64,000 nt of DNA from Cervus elaphus (taxonomy: Eukaryota > Chordata > Mammalia > Artiodactyla > Cervidae): contig NC_057828.1 in assembly GCF_910594005.1 (NCBI RefSeq), positions 3,050,235 to 3,114,234 of the forward strand, written 5' to 3'. Shown piece by piece: positions 36,894 through 49,624 of this stretch. Made by a program: the position numbers and the translations under genes. Below the pieces are notes generated by a model that saw only the letters and a list, made by a program, of their open reading frames with translations, was not told the DNA's origin and ran no database searches. The stretch's first letter is position 1. Each line of letters starts with the position of its first letter.

Positions 36894-38484
36894 GCTCTGG
36901 AGTCGAAGCCAGGGACTAACCCCTCATCTCGAGTTGATTTTTGGTCCACGGAGCTCTTTCCTGTTGCTGCAGTGACCTCAGGATCCCTCTAGCCTTGAAA
37001 CAGTGTTCTTGGGGTTTCTCTGGAGTGCCATCAAGGAAATCAACGCTCCTATCATGTGTGATGTGCAACACGGAATTGCTCTGCGCGCAGTGCAGGGGAA
37101 TCGAACCTCATTTGGCGGCGAGGGGGAAGTCTCATGGTTTTTCTCGAGTTGCGGCGGGAACCTGGGGTATATTCTCGAGTTACGACGGGGATGGCCCTTC
37201 CACACCCGTGTTTGTTCAGGGACGTCAGGACTTCTGCCCAGTTGCAAGGGACAACTCGGGATTCTCCTCGAGGCTTGGCAGGGCAATTGGGACGCCTCTC
37301 CAGGTGAGGCGGGAGACCAAGGGTCCCTTTCCACGTGCCACAGGAATCCTGGGACTCCTATCAAGTTTCACGAGGAGTCAGGCATCGTCTCCTTTGGAGG
37401 CACTGATTTCCGTGTACCTCTGGAGTTATCAAAGAATGTGAGGCCTCCGGTCGCGATGAGGTGGGGAACTAGGTCTTTCTCTGTGGTCTCCACAGGGGAT
37501 TCAAACATCCTTTCATCTTGGGAAATGCAAAACGAGCCTGCATTCAAGTCACTGCAGGGATATTCGGCCTTATTTCGAGTCAGGGCATCGCGGTGGCCAT
37601 TCCACTTGAGGCCGCAAACTCAGGGTCCCTCTCACATACCTAGACCTGAGAGAAGCCTCCTCTTGAGGTGCTTGTGGTAAGGTGGTATTCCTCTGGAGTC
37701 GAAGCCAGGGACTAACCTCTCATCTCGTGTTGATTTTTGGTCCACGGAGCTCTTTTGTGTTGCTACAGTGACCTCAGGATCCCTCTAGCCTTGAAACAGT
37801 GTTCTTGGGGTTTCTCTGGAGTGCAATGAAGGAAATCAAGACTCCTTTCATGTGTGATGTGCAACACGGAATTGCTCTGCACGCATTGCAGGGGAATCGG
37901 GCCTCATTTTGCGGCGAGGGGGAAGTCTCATGGTTTTTCTCGAGTTGCGGCGGGAACCTGGGGTATATTCTCGAGGTACGACGGGGATGGCCCTTCCACA
38001 CACGTGTTTGTTCATTGACTTCAGGACTCCTGCCTAGTTGCGAGGGACAACTCGGGATTCTCCTCGAGGCTTGGCAGGGCAATTGGGAAGCCTCTGCAGC
38101 TGAGGGGGGAGACCAAGGGTCCCTTTCCACGTTCCACAGTAATCCTGGGACTTCTATCAAGTTTCACGAGGAGTCAGGCATCGTCTCCTTGGAGGTACTG
38201 ATCTCCGTGTACCTCTGGAGTTTTCAAAAGATGTGAGGCCTACGGTCGCGATGAGGTGGGGAACTAGGTCTTTCTCTGTTGTCTCCACAGGGTATTCAGA
38301 CATCCTTTCATCTTGGGAGATGCAAGACGAGCCTGCATTCAAGTCACTGCAGGGATTTCCGGCCTTATTTCGAATCAGGGCATCGCTGTGTCCATTCCAC
38401 TTGAGGCCGCAAACTCAGGGTCCCTCTCACATACCTAGAGCTGAGAGAAGCCTCCTCTTGAGGTGCTTGTGGTAGGGTGGTATT
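36894..38484 (+). repeat. Three-monomer-shift duplicate, right copy (m47, m48)
   Basis: Monomer m47 is the partner of m44; the 5' part of m48 is the partner of m45. Beyond about 37978 m48 diverges from m45. It has TTCATTGACTTCAGG, GAGGGGGGAGACC and ACGTTCCACAG, and it lost one T near 38190 (CTCCTTGGAGG), making it 795 bp. The end of m48 is the approximate border between the monomer types of the left and middle parts and those of the right part. Confidence 0.78.
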
Positions 38485-41330
38485 CCTCTGGAGTCGAAGC
38501 CAGCGACTAAGCTCTCATCTCAAGTTGATTCTTGGTCCACGGAGCTCTTTCGTGTTGCTTCAGTGACCTCAGGATCCCTCTATCCTTGAAACAGTGTTCT
38601 TGGGGTTTCTCTGGAGTGCCATCAAGGAAATCAAGGCTCCTTTCATGTTTGATGTGCAACACGGAATTGCTCTGCACGCAGTGCAAGGGAATCGGGCCTC
38701 ATCTCGCGGCAAGGGGGAAGTCTCATGGTTTTCCTCGAGTTACGGCGGGAACCTGGGGTATATTCTCGAGTTACGACGGGGATGGCCCTTCCACCCACGT
38801 GTTTGTTCAGCGACGTCAGGACTCCTGCCTAGTTTCGAGAGACAACTCGGGATTCTCCTCGATGTTTGGCAGGGCAAGTGGGACGCCTCTCCAGCTGAGG
38901 CGGGAGACCAAGGGTCCCTTTCCACGTGCCACAGTAATCCTGGAACTCCTATCAAGTTTCACGAGGAGTCAGGCATCGTCTCCTTTGGAGGCACTGATCT
39001 CCGCGTACCTCTGGAGTTTTCAAAGGATGTGAGGCCTCCGGTCGCGATGAGGTGGGGAACTAGGTCTTTCTCTGTGGTCTCCACAGGGGATGCAGACATC
39101 CTTTCATCTTGGGAGATGCAAGACTAGCCTGCATTCAAGTCACTGCAGTCATATCCGGCCTTATTTCGAGTCAGGGCATCGTGGTGTCCATTTCACTTGA
39201 GGCCGCAAACTCAGGGTTCCTCTCACATACCTAGAGCTGAGAGAAGCCTCTTCTTCAGGTGCTTGTGGTAAGGTGGTATTCCTCTGGAGTCGAAGACAGG
39301 GACTAACCTGTCATCTTGAGTTGATTTTTGGTCCACGGAGCTCTTTCGTGTTGCTACAGTGACCTCAGGATCCCTCTAGCCTTGAAACAGTGTTCTTGGG
39401 GTTTCTCTGGAGTGCCATCAAGGAAATCAAGGCTCCTTTCATGTGTGATGTGCAACACGGAATTGCTCTGCACGCAGTGCAGGGGAATCGGTCCTCATCT
39501 CGCTTCGAGGGAGAAGTCTCATGGTTTTACTCGAGTTGCGGCGGGAACCTGGGGTATATTCTCGAGTTAAGCCGGGGATGGCCCTTCCACACACGTGTTT
39601 GTTCAGCGAGGTCAGGACTCCTGTCTAGTTGCGAGGGACAACTCGGGGTTCTCCTCGAGGCTTCGCAGGGCAATGGGATGCCTCTCCAGCTGAGGCGGGA
39701 GACCAAGGGTCCCTTTCCACGTGCCACAGGAATCCTGCGACTCCTATCAAGTTTCACGATGAGTCAGGCATCGTCTCCTTTGGAGGCACTGATCTCCGCG
39801 TACCTCTGGAGTTTTCAAAGGATGTGAGGCCTCCGGTCGCGATGAGGTGGGGAACTAGGTCTTTCTCTGCGGTCTCCATAGGGGATTCAGACATCCTTTC
39901 GTCTTGGGAGATGCAAGACGAGCCTGCATTCAAGTCACTGCAGGGATATCCGGCCTTATTTCGCGTCAGGGCATCGCGGTGTCCATTCCACTTGAGGCCA
40001 CAAACTGAGGGTCCCTCTCACATAGCTAGAGCTGAGAGAAGCCTCCTCTTGAGGTGCTTGTGGTAAGGTGGTATTCCTCTGGAGTCGAAGCCAGGGACTA
40101 ACCTCTCATCTCGAGTTGATTTTTCGTCCACGGAACACTTTCGTGTTGCTACAGTGACCTCAGGATCCCTCTAGCCTTGAAACAGTGTTCTTGGGGTTTC
40201 TCTGGAGTGCCATCAAGGAAATCAAGGCTCCTTTCATATGTGCTGTGCAACAAGGAATTGCTCTGCACGCAGTGCAGGGGAATCGGGCCTCATCTAACGG
40301 CGAGGGGGAAGTCTCATGGTTTTTCTCGAGTTGCGGCGGGAACCTGGGGTATATTCTCGAGTTACGACGGGGACGGCCCTTCCACCCAAGTGTTTGTTCA
40401 GCGACGTCAGGACTCCTGCCTAGTTGAGAGGGACAACTCGGGATTCTCCTTGAGACTTGGCAGGGCAATTGGGACGCCTCTCCATCTGAGGCGGGAGACC
40501 AAGTGTCCCTTTGCACGTGCCACAGGAATCCTGGGACTCCTATCAAGTTTCACGAGGAGTCAGGCATCGTCTCTTTTGGAGGCACTGATCTCCACGTACC
40601 TCTGGAGTTTTCAAAGGATTTGAGGCCTCCGGTCGCGATGAGGTGGGGAACTCGGTCTTTCTCTGTGGTCTCCACAGGGGATTCAGACATCCTTTCATCT
40701 TGGGAGATGCAAGACGAGCCTGCATTCAAGTCACTGCAGGGATATCCGGCCTTATTTCGCGTCAGGGCATCGCAGTGTCCATTCCACTTGAGGCCGCAAA
40801 ATCAGGGTCCGTCTCACATACCTAGAGCTGAGAGAAACCTCCTCTTGAAGTGCTTGTGGTAAGGTGGTATTCCTCTGGAGTCGAAGCCAGGGACTAACCT
40901 CTCCTCTCGAGTTGATTTTTGGTCCACGGAGCTCTTTCGTGTTGCTACAGTGACCTCAGGATCCCTCTAGCCTTGAAACAGTGTTCTTGGGGTTTCTCCG
41001 GAGTGCCATCAAGGATATCAAGGCTCCTTTCATGTTTGATGTTCAACACGGAATTGCTTTGCATGCAGTGCAGGTGAATCGGGCCTCTTGTCGCGGGGCG
41101 CGGGAAGTCTCATGGTTTTTCTCGAGTTGCGGCGGGAACCTGGGGTATATTCTCGAGTTACGACGGGAATGGCCCTTCCACCCACGTGTTTCTTCAGCCA
41201 CGTCAGGATTCCTGCCTAGTTGCGAGGGACAACTCGGGATTCTCCTTGAAGCTTGGCAGGGCAACTGGGAAGACTCTCCAGCTGAGGCGGGAGACCAAGG
41301 GTCCCTTTCCACGTGCCACAGGAATCCTGG
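38485..41330 (+). repeat. Twenty-monomer-shift duplicate, left copy (m49-m52 5' part)
   Basis: This segment matches 54398-57243 at a constant offset of 15,913 bp, the most widely separated duplicate in the window. Shared variants are CATGTTTGATG, GTGCAAGGGAATC and GAGTTACGGCGGG in m49/m69, CTCGCTTCGAGGG with a lost T in GCAATGGGATGCC in m50/m70, CATCTAACGGCG and AGTTGAGAGGG in m51/m71, and GTTCAACACGG with TCGCGGGGCGCGG in m52/m72. The match ends before 41336, where m52 changes to the m74 type. Confidence 0.85.
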
Positions 41331-44300
41331 GACTCCTAAGAAGTTTCACGAGGAGTCAGGCATCGTCTCCTTTGGAGGCACTGGTCTCCGCGTACCTCTG
41401 GAGTTTTCAAAGGATATGAGGCCTCCGGTCGCGACGAGGTGGGGAACTATGTCTTTCTCTGTGGTCTCCACAGGGTATTCAGACATCCTTTCGTCTTGGG
41501 AGATGCAAGACGAGCCTGCATTCAAGTCACTGCAGGGATAACCGGCCTTATTTCGAGTCAGGGCATCGCGGTGTCCATTCAACTTGAGGCCGAAACCTCA
41601 GGCTCCCTCTCACATACCTAGAGCTGAGAGAAGCCTCCTCTTGAGGTGCTTGTGGTAAGGTGGTATTCCTCTGGAGTCGAAGCCAGGGACTAACCTCTCA
41701 TCTCGAGTTGATTTTTGGTCAACGGAACACTTTCGTGTGGATACAGTGACTCAGGATCCCTCTAGCCTTGAAACAGTGTTCTTGGGGTTTCTCTGGAGTG
41801 CCATCAAGGAAATCAAGGCTCCTTTCATGTGTGATGTGCAACACGGAGTTGCTCTGCACGCACAGTAGGGGAATCTGGCCTCATATCGCGGAGAGGGGGA
41901 AGTCTCATGGTTTTTCTCGAGTTGCGGCGGGAACCTGGGGTATATTCTCGAGTTACGACGGGAATGGCCCTTCCACCCACGTGTTTGTTCAGCGACGTCA
42001 GGACTCCTGCCTAGTTGCGAGGGAAAACTCGGGATTCTCCTCGAGGCTTGGCAGGGCAATTGGGACGCCTCTCCAGCTGAGGCGGAGACTAAGTGTCCCT
42101 TTCCAAGTGCCACAGCAATCCTGGGACTCCTATCAAGATTCACGAGGAGTCAGGCATCGTCTCCTTTGGAGGCACTGATCTCCGCGTACCTCTGGAGTTT
42201 TCAAAGGATATGAGGCCTACGGTCACGATGAGGTGGGGAACGAGGTCTTTCTTTGTGGTCTCCACCAGGGATTCAGACATTCTTTCGTCTTGGGACATGC
42301 ACGACGAGCCTACATTCAAGTCACTGCAGGGATATCCGGCCTTATTTCGAGTCAGGGCATCACGGTGTCCATTCCACTTGAGGCCGCAAACTCAGGGTCC
42401 CTCTCACATACCTAGAGCTTAGAGAAGCCTCCTCTTGAGGTGCTTGTGGTAAGGTGGTATTCCTCTGGAGTCGAAGCCAGGGACTAACCTCTCATCTCGA
42501 GTTGATTTTTGGTCCACGGAGCTGTTTCGTGTTGCTACAGTGACCTCAGGATGCCTCTAGCCTTGAAACAGTGTTCTTGGGGTTTCTCTGGAGTGCCATC
42601 AAGGAAATCAAGGCTTCTTTCATGTGTGATGTGCAACACGGAATTGCTCTGCACGCAGTGCAGGGGAATCGGGCCTCATCTCACGGCGAGGGGGAAGTCT
42701 CATGGTTTTTCTCGAGTTGCGGCGGGAACCTGGGGTATATTCTCGAGTTATGACGGGGATGGCCCTTCCACCCACGTGTTTGTTCAGTGACGTCAGGACT
42801 CCTGCCTAGTTTCGAGGGACAACTCGGGATTCTCCTCGAGGCTTGGAAGGGCAGTTGGGACGCCACTCGAGCTGAGGCGGGAGACCAAGGGTCCCTTTCC
42901 ACGTGCCACAGGAATCCTCGAACTCCTATCAAGTTTCACGAGGAGTCAGGCATCGTCTCCTTTGGAGGCACTGATCTCCGTGTACCTCTGGAGTTTTCAA
43001 AGGATGTGAGGCCTCCGGTCGCGATGAGGTGGGGAAGTAGGTCTTTCTGTGTGGTCTCCATAGGGGATTCAGACATCCTTTCGTCTTGGGAGATGCAAGA
43101 CGAGCCTGCATTCAAGTCACTGCAGGGATATCCGGCCTTATTTCGAGTCAGGGCATCGCGGTGTCCATTCCACTTGAGGCCGCAAACTCAGGGTCCCTCT
43201 CACATACCTAGAGCTGAGAGAAGCCTCCTCTTGAGGTGCTTGTGGTAAGGTGGTATTCCTCTGGAGTCGAAGCCAGGGACTAACTTCTCATCTCGAGTTG
43301 ATTTTTGGTCCACGGAGCTCTTTCGTGTTGCTACAGTGACCTCAGGATCCCTCTAGCCTTGAAACAGTGTTCTTGGGGTTTCTCTGGAGTGCCATCAAGG
43401 AAATCAAGGCTCCTTTCATGTGTGATGTGCAACACGGAATGGCTCTGCACGCAGTGCAGGGGAATCGGGCCTCATCTCGCGGCGAGGGGGAAGTCTCATG
43501 GTTTTTCGCGAGTTGCGGCGGGAACCTGGGGTATATTCTCGAGTTACGACGGGAATGGCCCTTCCACCCACGTGTTTGTTCAGCGACGTCAGGACTCCTG
43601 CCTAGTTGTGACGGACAACTCTGGATTCTCCTCGAGGCTTGGCAGCGCAGTTGGGACGCCTCTGCAGCTGAGGCGGGAGACCAAGGGTCCCTTTCCACAT
43701 GCCGCAGGAATCCTGGGACTCCTATCAAGTTTCACGAGGAGTCAGGCATCGTCTCCTTTGGAGGCACTGATCTCCGCGTACCTCTGGAGTTTTCAAAGGA
43801 TGTGAGGCCTCCGGTCGCGATGAGGTGGGGAAGTAGGTCTTTCTGTGTGGTCTCCACAGGGGATTCAGACATCCTTTCATCTTGGGAGATGCAAGACGAG
43901 CCTGCATTCAAGTCACTGTAGGGATATCCGGCCTTATTTCGAGTCAGGGCATCGCGGTGCGCATTCCACTGGAGGCTGCATACTCAGTGTCCCTTTCACA
44001 TACCTAGAGCTGAGAGAAGCCTCCTCTTGAGGTACTTGTGGCAAGGTGGTATTCCTCTGGATTCGAAGCCAGGGACTAACCTCTCATCTCGAGTTGATTT
44101 TTAGTCCACGGAGCTCTTTCGTGTTGCTACAGTGACCTCAGGATCCCTCTAGCCTTGAAACAGTGTTCTTGGGGTTTCTCTGGAGTGCCATCAAACAAAT
44201 CAAGGCTCCTTTCATGTGTGATGTGCAACACGGAATTACTGTGCACGCAGTGCAGGGGAATCGGGCCTCATCTCACGGCGAGGGGGAAGTCTCATGGTTT

Positions 44301-45645
44301 TTCTCGAGTTGCGGCGGGAACCTGGGGTATATTCTCGAGTTACCACGGGGATGGCCCATCCACACACGTGTTTGTTCAGCGACGACAGGACTCCTGCCTA
44401 GTTGCGAGGGACAACTCGGGATTCTCCTCGAGGCTTGGCAGGGCAATTGGGACGCCTCTCCAGCTGAGGCGGGAGACTAAGTGTCCCTTTCCACGTGCCA
44501 CAGCAATCCTGGGACTCCTATCAAGATTCACGAGGAGTCAGGCATCGTCTCCTTTGGAGGCACTGATCTCCGCGTACCTCTGGAGTTTTCAAAGGATGTG
44601 AGGCCTCCGGTCACGATGAGGTGGGGAACGAGGTCTTTCTTTGTGGTCTCCACCAGGGATTCAGACATCCTTTCGTCTTGGGACATGCAAGACGAGCCTG
44701 CATTCAAGTCACTGCAGGGATATCCGGCCTTATTTCGAGTCAGGGCATCACGGTGTCCATTCCACTTGAGGCCGCAAACTCAGGGTCCCTCTCACATACC
44801 TAGAGCTGAGAGAAGCCTCCTCTTGAGGTGCTTGTGGTAAGGTGGTATTCCTCTGGAGTCGAAGCCAGGGACTAACCTCTCATCTCGAGTTGATTTTTGG
44901 TCCACGGAGCTCTTTCGTGTTGCTACAGTGACCTCAGGATCCCTCTAGCCTTGAAACAGTGTTCTTGGGGTTTCTCTGGAGTGCCATCAAGGAAATCAAG
45001 GCTCCTTTCATGTATGATGTACAACACGGAATTGCTCTGCACGCAGTGCAGGGGAATCTGGCCTCATCTCGCGGCGAGGGGGAATTCTCATGGTTTTTCT
45101 CGAGTTGCGGCGGGAACCTGGGGTATATTCTCGAGTTATTACGCGGATGGCCCTTCCACCCACGTGTTTGTTCAGTGACGTCAGGACTCCTGCCTAGTTG
45201 CGAGGGACAACTCGGGATTCTCCTCGAGGCTTGGCAGGGCAATTGGGATGCCTCTCCAGATGAGACGGGAGACCAAGGATCCCTTTCCACGTGCCACAGG
45301 AATCCTGGGACTCCTATCAAGTTTCACGATGAGTCAGGCATCGTCTCCTTTGGAGGCACTGATCTCCGCGTACCTCTGGAGTTTTCAAAGGATGTGAGGC
45401 CTCCGGTCGCGATGAGGTGGGGAAGTAGGTCTTTCTGTGTGGTCTCCACAGGGGATTCAGACATCCTTTCGTCTTGGGAGATGCAAGACGAGCCTGCATT
45501 CAAGTCACTGCAGGGATATCCGGCCTTATTTCGAGTCAGGGCATCGCGGTGTCCATTCCACTTGAGGCCGCAAACTCAGGGTCCCTCTCACATACCTAGA
45601 GCTGAGAGAAGCCTCCTCTTAAGGTGCTTGTGGTAAGGTGGTATT
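41331..45645 (+). repeat. Satellite monomers m52 (3' part) to m57
   Basis: The 3' end of m52 (from 41336) follows m74 at offset 17,505, sharing CCTAAGAAGTTTC, GCACTGGTCTCC, GAACTATGTC and GGGATAACCGG. Monomer m53 (41668-42461, 794 bp) lacks one base near 41750 (GTGACTCAGG) and one near 42085 (GGCGGAGACT). Its 3' half resembles m56 three monomers on (AGCAATCC, TCAAGATTCACG, TCTTTCTTTGTGG, CCACCAGGG). Monomer m54 (42462) follows m75 at offset 16,711 (GAGCTGTTTCG, GAGTTATGACGGGG, GGAAGGGCAG). Monomer m55 has TTTCGCGAGTTGC. Monomer m57 has ATGTATGATGTACAACACGG and GAGTTATTACGCGG. Confidence 0.82.
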
Positions 45646-48600
45646 CCTCTGGAGTCGAAGCCAGGGACTAACCTCTCATCTCGAGTTGATTTTTGGTCCA
45701 CGGAGCTCTTTCGTGTTGCTACAGTGACCTCAGGATCCCTCTAGTCTTGAAACAGTGTTTTTGGGGTTTCTCTGGAGTGCCATCAAGGAAATCAAGGCTC
45801 CTTTCATGTGTGATGTGCAACACGGAATTGCTCTGCACGCACTGCAGGGAAATCGGGCCTCATCTCGCGGCGAGGGGGAAGTCTCATGGTTTTTCTCGAG
45901 TTTCAGCGGGAACCTGGGGTATATTCTCGAGTTACGACGGGGATGGCCCTTCCACACACGTGTTTGTTCAGCGATGGCAGGACTCCTGCCTAGTTGCGAG
46001 GGACAACTCGGGATTCTCCTCGAGGCTTGGCAGGGCAATTGGGACGCCTCGCCAGCTGAGGCGGGAGACCCACGGTCCCTTTCCACGTGCCACAGGAATC
46101 CTGGGACTCCTATCAAGTTTCACGAGGAGTCAGGCATCGTCTCCTTTGGAGGCACTGATTTCCGTGTACCTCTGGAGTTTTCAAAGGATGTGAGGCTTCC
46201 GGTCGCGATGAGGTGGGGAACTAGGTCTTTCTCTGTGATCTCCACAGGGGATTCAGACATCCTTTCATCTTGGGAGATGCAAGACGAGCCTGCATTCAAG
46301 TCACTGCAGGGATATCCGGCCTTATATCGAGTCAGGGCATCGCGGTTTCCATTCCACTTGAGGCCGCAAAATCAGGGTCCCTCTCACATACTTAGAGCTG
46401 AGAGAAGCCTGCTCCTGTAGTACTTGTGGTAAGGTGGTATTCCTCTGGAGTCGAAGCCAGGGACTAACCTCTCATCTCGAGTTGATTTTTTGTCCACGGA
46501 GATCTTTCTTGTTTCTACAGTGACCTGAGGATCCCTCTAGCCTTGAAACAGTGTTCTTGGGGTTTCCCTGGAGTGCCATGAAGGAAATCAAGGCTCATTT
46601 CTTGTGTGATGTGCAACACGGAATTGCTCTGCACGCACTGCAGGTGAATCGGGCTTCATTTTGCGACGAGGGGAAAGTCTCATGGTTTTTCTCGAATTGC
46701 GGCGGGAACCTGGGCTCTATTCTCGAGTTACGACGGGGATGGCCTTTCCACCCACGTGTTTGTTCAGCCCCGTCAGGACTCCTGCCTAGTTGCGAGGGAC
46801 AACTCGGGATTCTCCTCGAGGCTTGGCAGGGCAATTGGGACGCTTCTCCAGCTGAGGCGGGAGACCAAGGGTCCCTTTCCACGTGCCACAGGAATCCTGG
46901 GACTCCTATCAAGTTTCACGAGGAGTCAGGCATCGTCTCCTTTGGAGGCACTGATCTCCGCGTACCTCTGGAGTTTTCAAAGGATGTGAGGCCTCCGGTC
47001 GCGATGAGGTGAGGTACTAGGTCTTTCTCTGAGGTCTCCACAGGGGATTCAGACATCCTTTCGTCTTGGGAGATGCAAGACGAGCCTGCATTCAACTCAC
47101 TGCAGGGATATCCGGCCTTATTTCGAGTCAGGGCATCCCGGTGACCATTCCACTTGAGGCCGCAAACTCAGGGTCCCTCTCACATACCTAGAGCTGAGAG
47201 AAGCCTCCTCTTGAGGTGCTTGTGGTAAGGTGGTATTCCTCTGGAGTCGAAGCCAGGGACTAACCTCTCATCTCGAGTTGATTTTTGGTCCACGGAGCTC
47301 TTTCGTGTTGCTACAGTGACCTCAGGATCCCTCTAGCCTTGAAACAGTGTTCTTGGGGTTTCTCTGGAGTGCCATCAAGGAAATCAAGGCTCCTTTCATG
47401 TGTGATGTGCAACACGGAATTGCTCTGCACGCAGTGCAGGGGAATCTCGCCTCATGTCGCGGCGAGGGGAAAGTCTCATGGTTTTTCTCGAGTTGCAGCG
47501 GGAACCTGGGGTATATTCTCGAGTTACGACGGGGATGGCCCTTCCACCCACGTGTTTGTTTAGCGACGTCAGGAATCCTGCCTAGTGGCGAGGGACAACT
47601 CGGGATTCTCCTCGAGGCTTGGCAGGGCAATTGGGACGCCTCTCCAGCTAAGCCGGGAGACCAAGTGTCCCTTTCCAGGTGCCACAGTAATCCTGGGACT
47701 CCTATCAAGTTTCACGAGGAGTCAGGCATCGTCTCCTTTGGAGCCACTGATCTCCGCGTACCTCTGGAGTTTTCAAAGCATGTGATGTCTCCAGTCGCGA
47801 TGAGGTGGGGAACTAGGTCTTTCTCTGTGATCTTCACTGGGGATTCAGACATCCTTTCGTCTTGGGAGATGCAAGACGAGCCTGCTTTCAAGTCACTGCA
47901 GGGATATCCGGCCTTATATCGAGTCAGGGCATCGCGGTGTCCATTCCACTTGCGGCCGCAAACTCAGGGTCCCTCTCACATACCTAGAGCTGAGAGAAGC
48001 CTGCTCCTGTAGTACTTGTGGTAAGGTGGTATTCCTCTGGAGTCGAAGCCAGGGACTAACCTCTCATCTCGAGTTGATTTTTTGTCCACGGAGATCTTTC
48101 TTGTTGCTACAGTGACCTCAGGATCCCTCTAGCCTTGAAACAGTGTTCTTGGGGTTTCTCTGGAGTGTCATCAAGGAAATCAAGGCTCCTTTCATGTGTG
48201 ATGTGCAACACGGAATTGCTCTGCACGCAGTGCAGGGGAATCGGGCCTCATCTCGCGGCGAGGGGGAAGTCTCATGGTTTTTCTCGAGGTGCGGCGGGAA
48301 CCTGGGGTATACTCTCGAGTTAAGACCTGGATGGCCCTTCTAACCACGTGTTTGTTCAGCGACGTCAGGACTCCTGCCTAGTTGCGAGGGACAACTCGGG
48401 ATTCTCCTCGAGTCTTGGCAGGGCAATTGGGATGCTTCTCCAGCTGAGGCGGGAGACCAAGGGTCCCTTTCCACGTGCCACAGGAATCCTGGGACTCCTA
48501 TCAAGTTTCACGATGAGTCAGGCATCGTCTCCTTTGGAGGCACTGATCTCCGCGTACCTCTGGAGTTTTCAAAGGATGTGAGGCCTCCGGTCGCGATGAG

Positions 48601-49624
48601 ATGGGGAACTAGGTCTTTCTCTGTGGTCTCCACAGGGGATTCAGACATTCTTTCGTCTTGAGAGATGCAAGACCAGCCTGCATTCAAGTCACTGCATGGA
48701 TACCCGAACTTATTTCGAGTCAGGGCATCGCGGTGTCCATTCCACTTGAGGCCGCAAACTCAGGTTCCCTCTCACATACCTAGAGCTGAGAGAAGCCTCC
48801 TCTTGAGGTGCTTGTGGTAAGGTGATATTCCTCTGGAGTCGAAGCCAGGGACTAACCTCTCATCTCGAGTTGATGTTTGGTCCACGGAGCTCTTTCGTGT
48901 TGCTACAGTGACCTCAGGATCCCTCTAGCCTTGAAACAGTGCTCTTGGGGTTTCTCTGGAGTGCCATCAAGGAAATCAAGGCTCCTTCATGTGTGATGTG
49001 CAACACGGAATGGCTCTTCACGCAGTGCAGGGGAATCGGGCCTCATCTCGCGGCGAGGGGGAAGTCTCATGGTTTTTCTCGAGTTGCGGTGGGAACCTGG
49101 GGTATATTCTCGAGTTACGACGAGGATGGCCCTTCCACACACGTCTTTGTTCAGCGACGTCAGGACTCCTGCCTAGTTGCGAGGGCCAACTCGGGATTCT
49201 CCTCGAGGCTTGGCAGGGCAATTTGGACGCCTCTCCAGCTGAGGCGGGAGACCAAGGGTCCCGTTCCACGTGCCACAGGAATCCTGGGACTCCTATCAAG
49301 TTTCACGAGGAGTCAGGCATCGTCTCCTTTGGAGGCACTGATCTCCGCGTACCTCTGGAGTTTTCAAAGGATGTGAGGCCTCCGGTCGCGATGAGGTGGG
49401 GAACTAGGTCTTTCTCTGTGGTCTCCACATGGGATTCAGACATCCTTTCGTCTTGGGAGATGCAAGACGAGCCTGCATTCAAGTCACTGCAGGGATATCC
49501 GGCCTTATTTCGAGTCAGGGCATCGCGGTGTCCATTCCACTTGAGGCCGCAAACTCAGGGTCCCTCTCACATACCTAGAGCTGAGAGAAGCCTCCTCTTA
49601 AGGTGCTTGTGGTAAGGTGGTATT
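45646..49624 (+). repeat. Five-monomer higher-order repeat, copy 1 (m58-m62)
   Basis: Five distinct monomer types in the order m58-m62 form a unit of 3,979 bp that is repeated immediately to the right. Markers are AGTGTTTTTGGGG (AGTGTTTTCGGGG in copy 2) and CGATGGCAGG in m58, GGCTCATTTCTTGTGTG, TTTTGCGACGAGG and GGTGAGGTACTAGG in m59, GAATCTCGCCTCATG and CATGTGATGTC in m60, CCCTTCTAACCACG in m61, and a missing T in GGCTCCTTCATGTG (near 48986) in m62. Because the two copies agree monomer by monomer, this is the cleanest higher-order repeat of the window. Confidence 0.9.
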
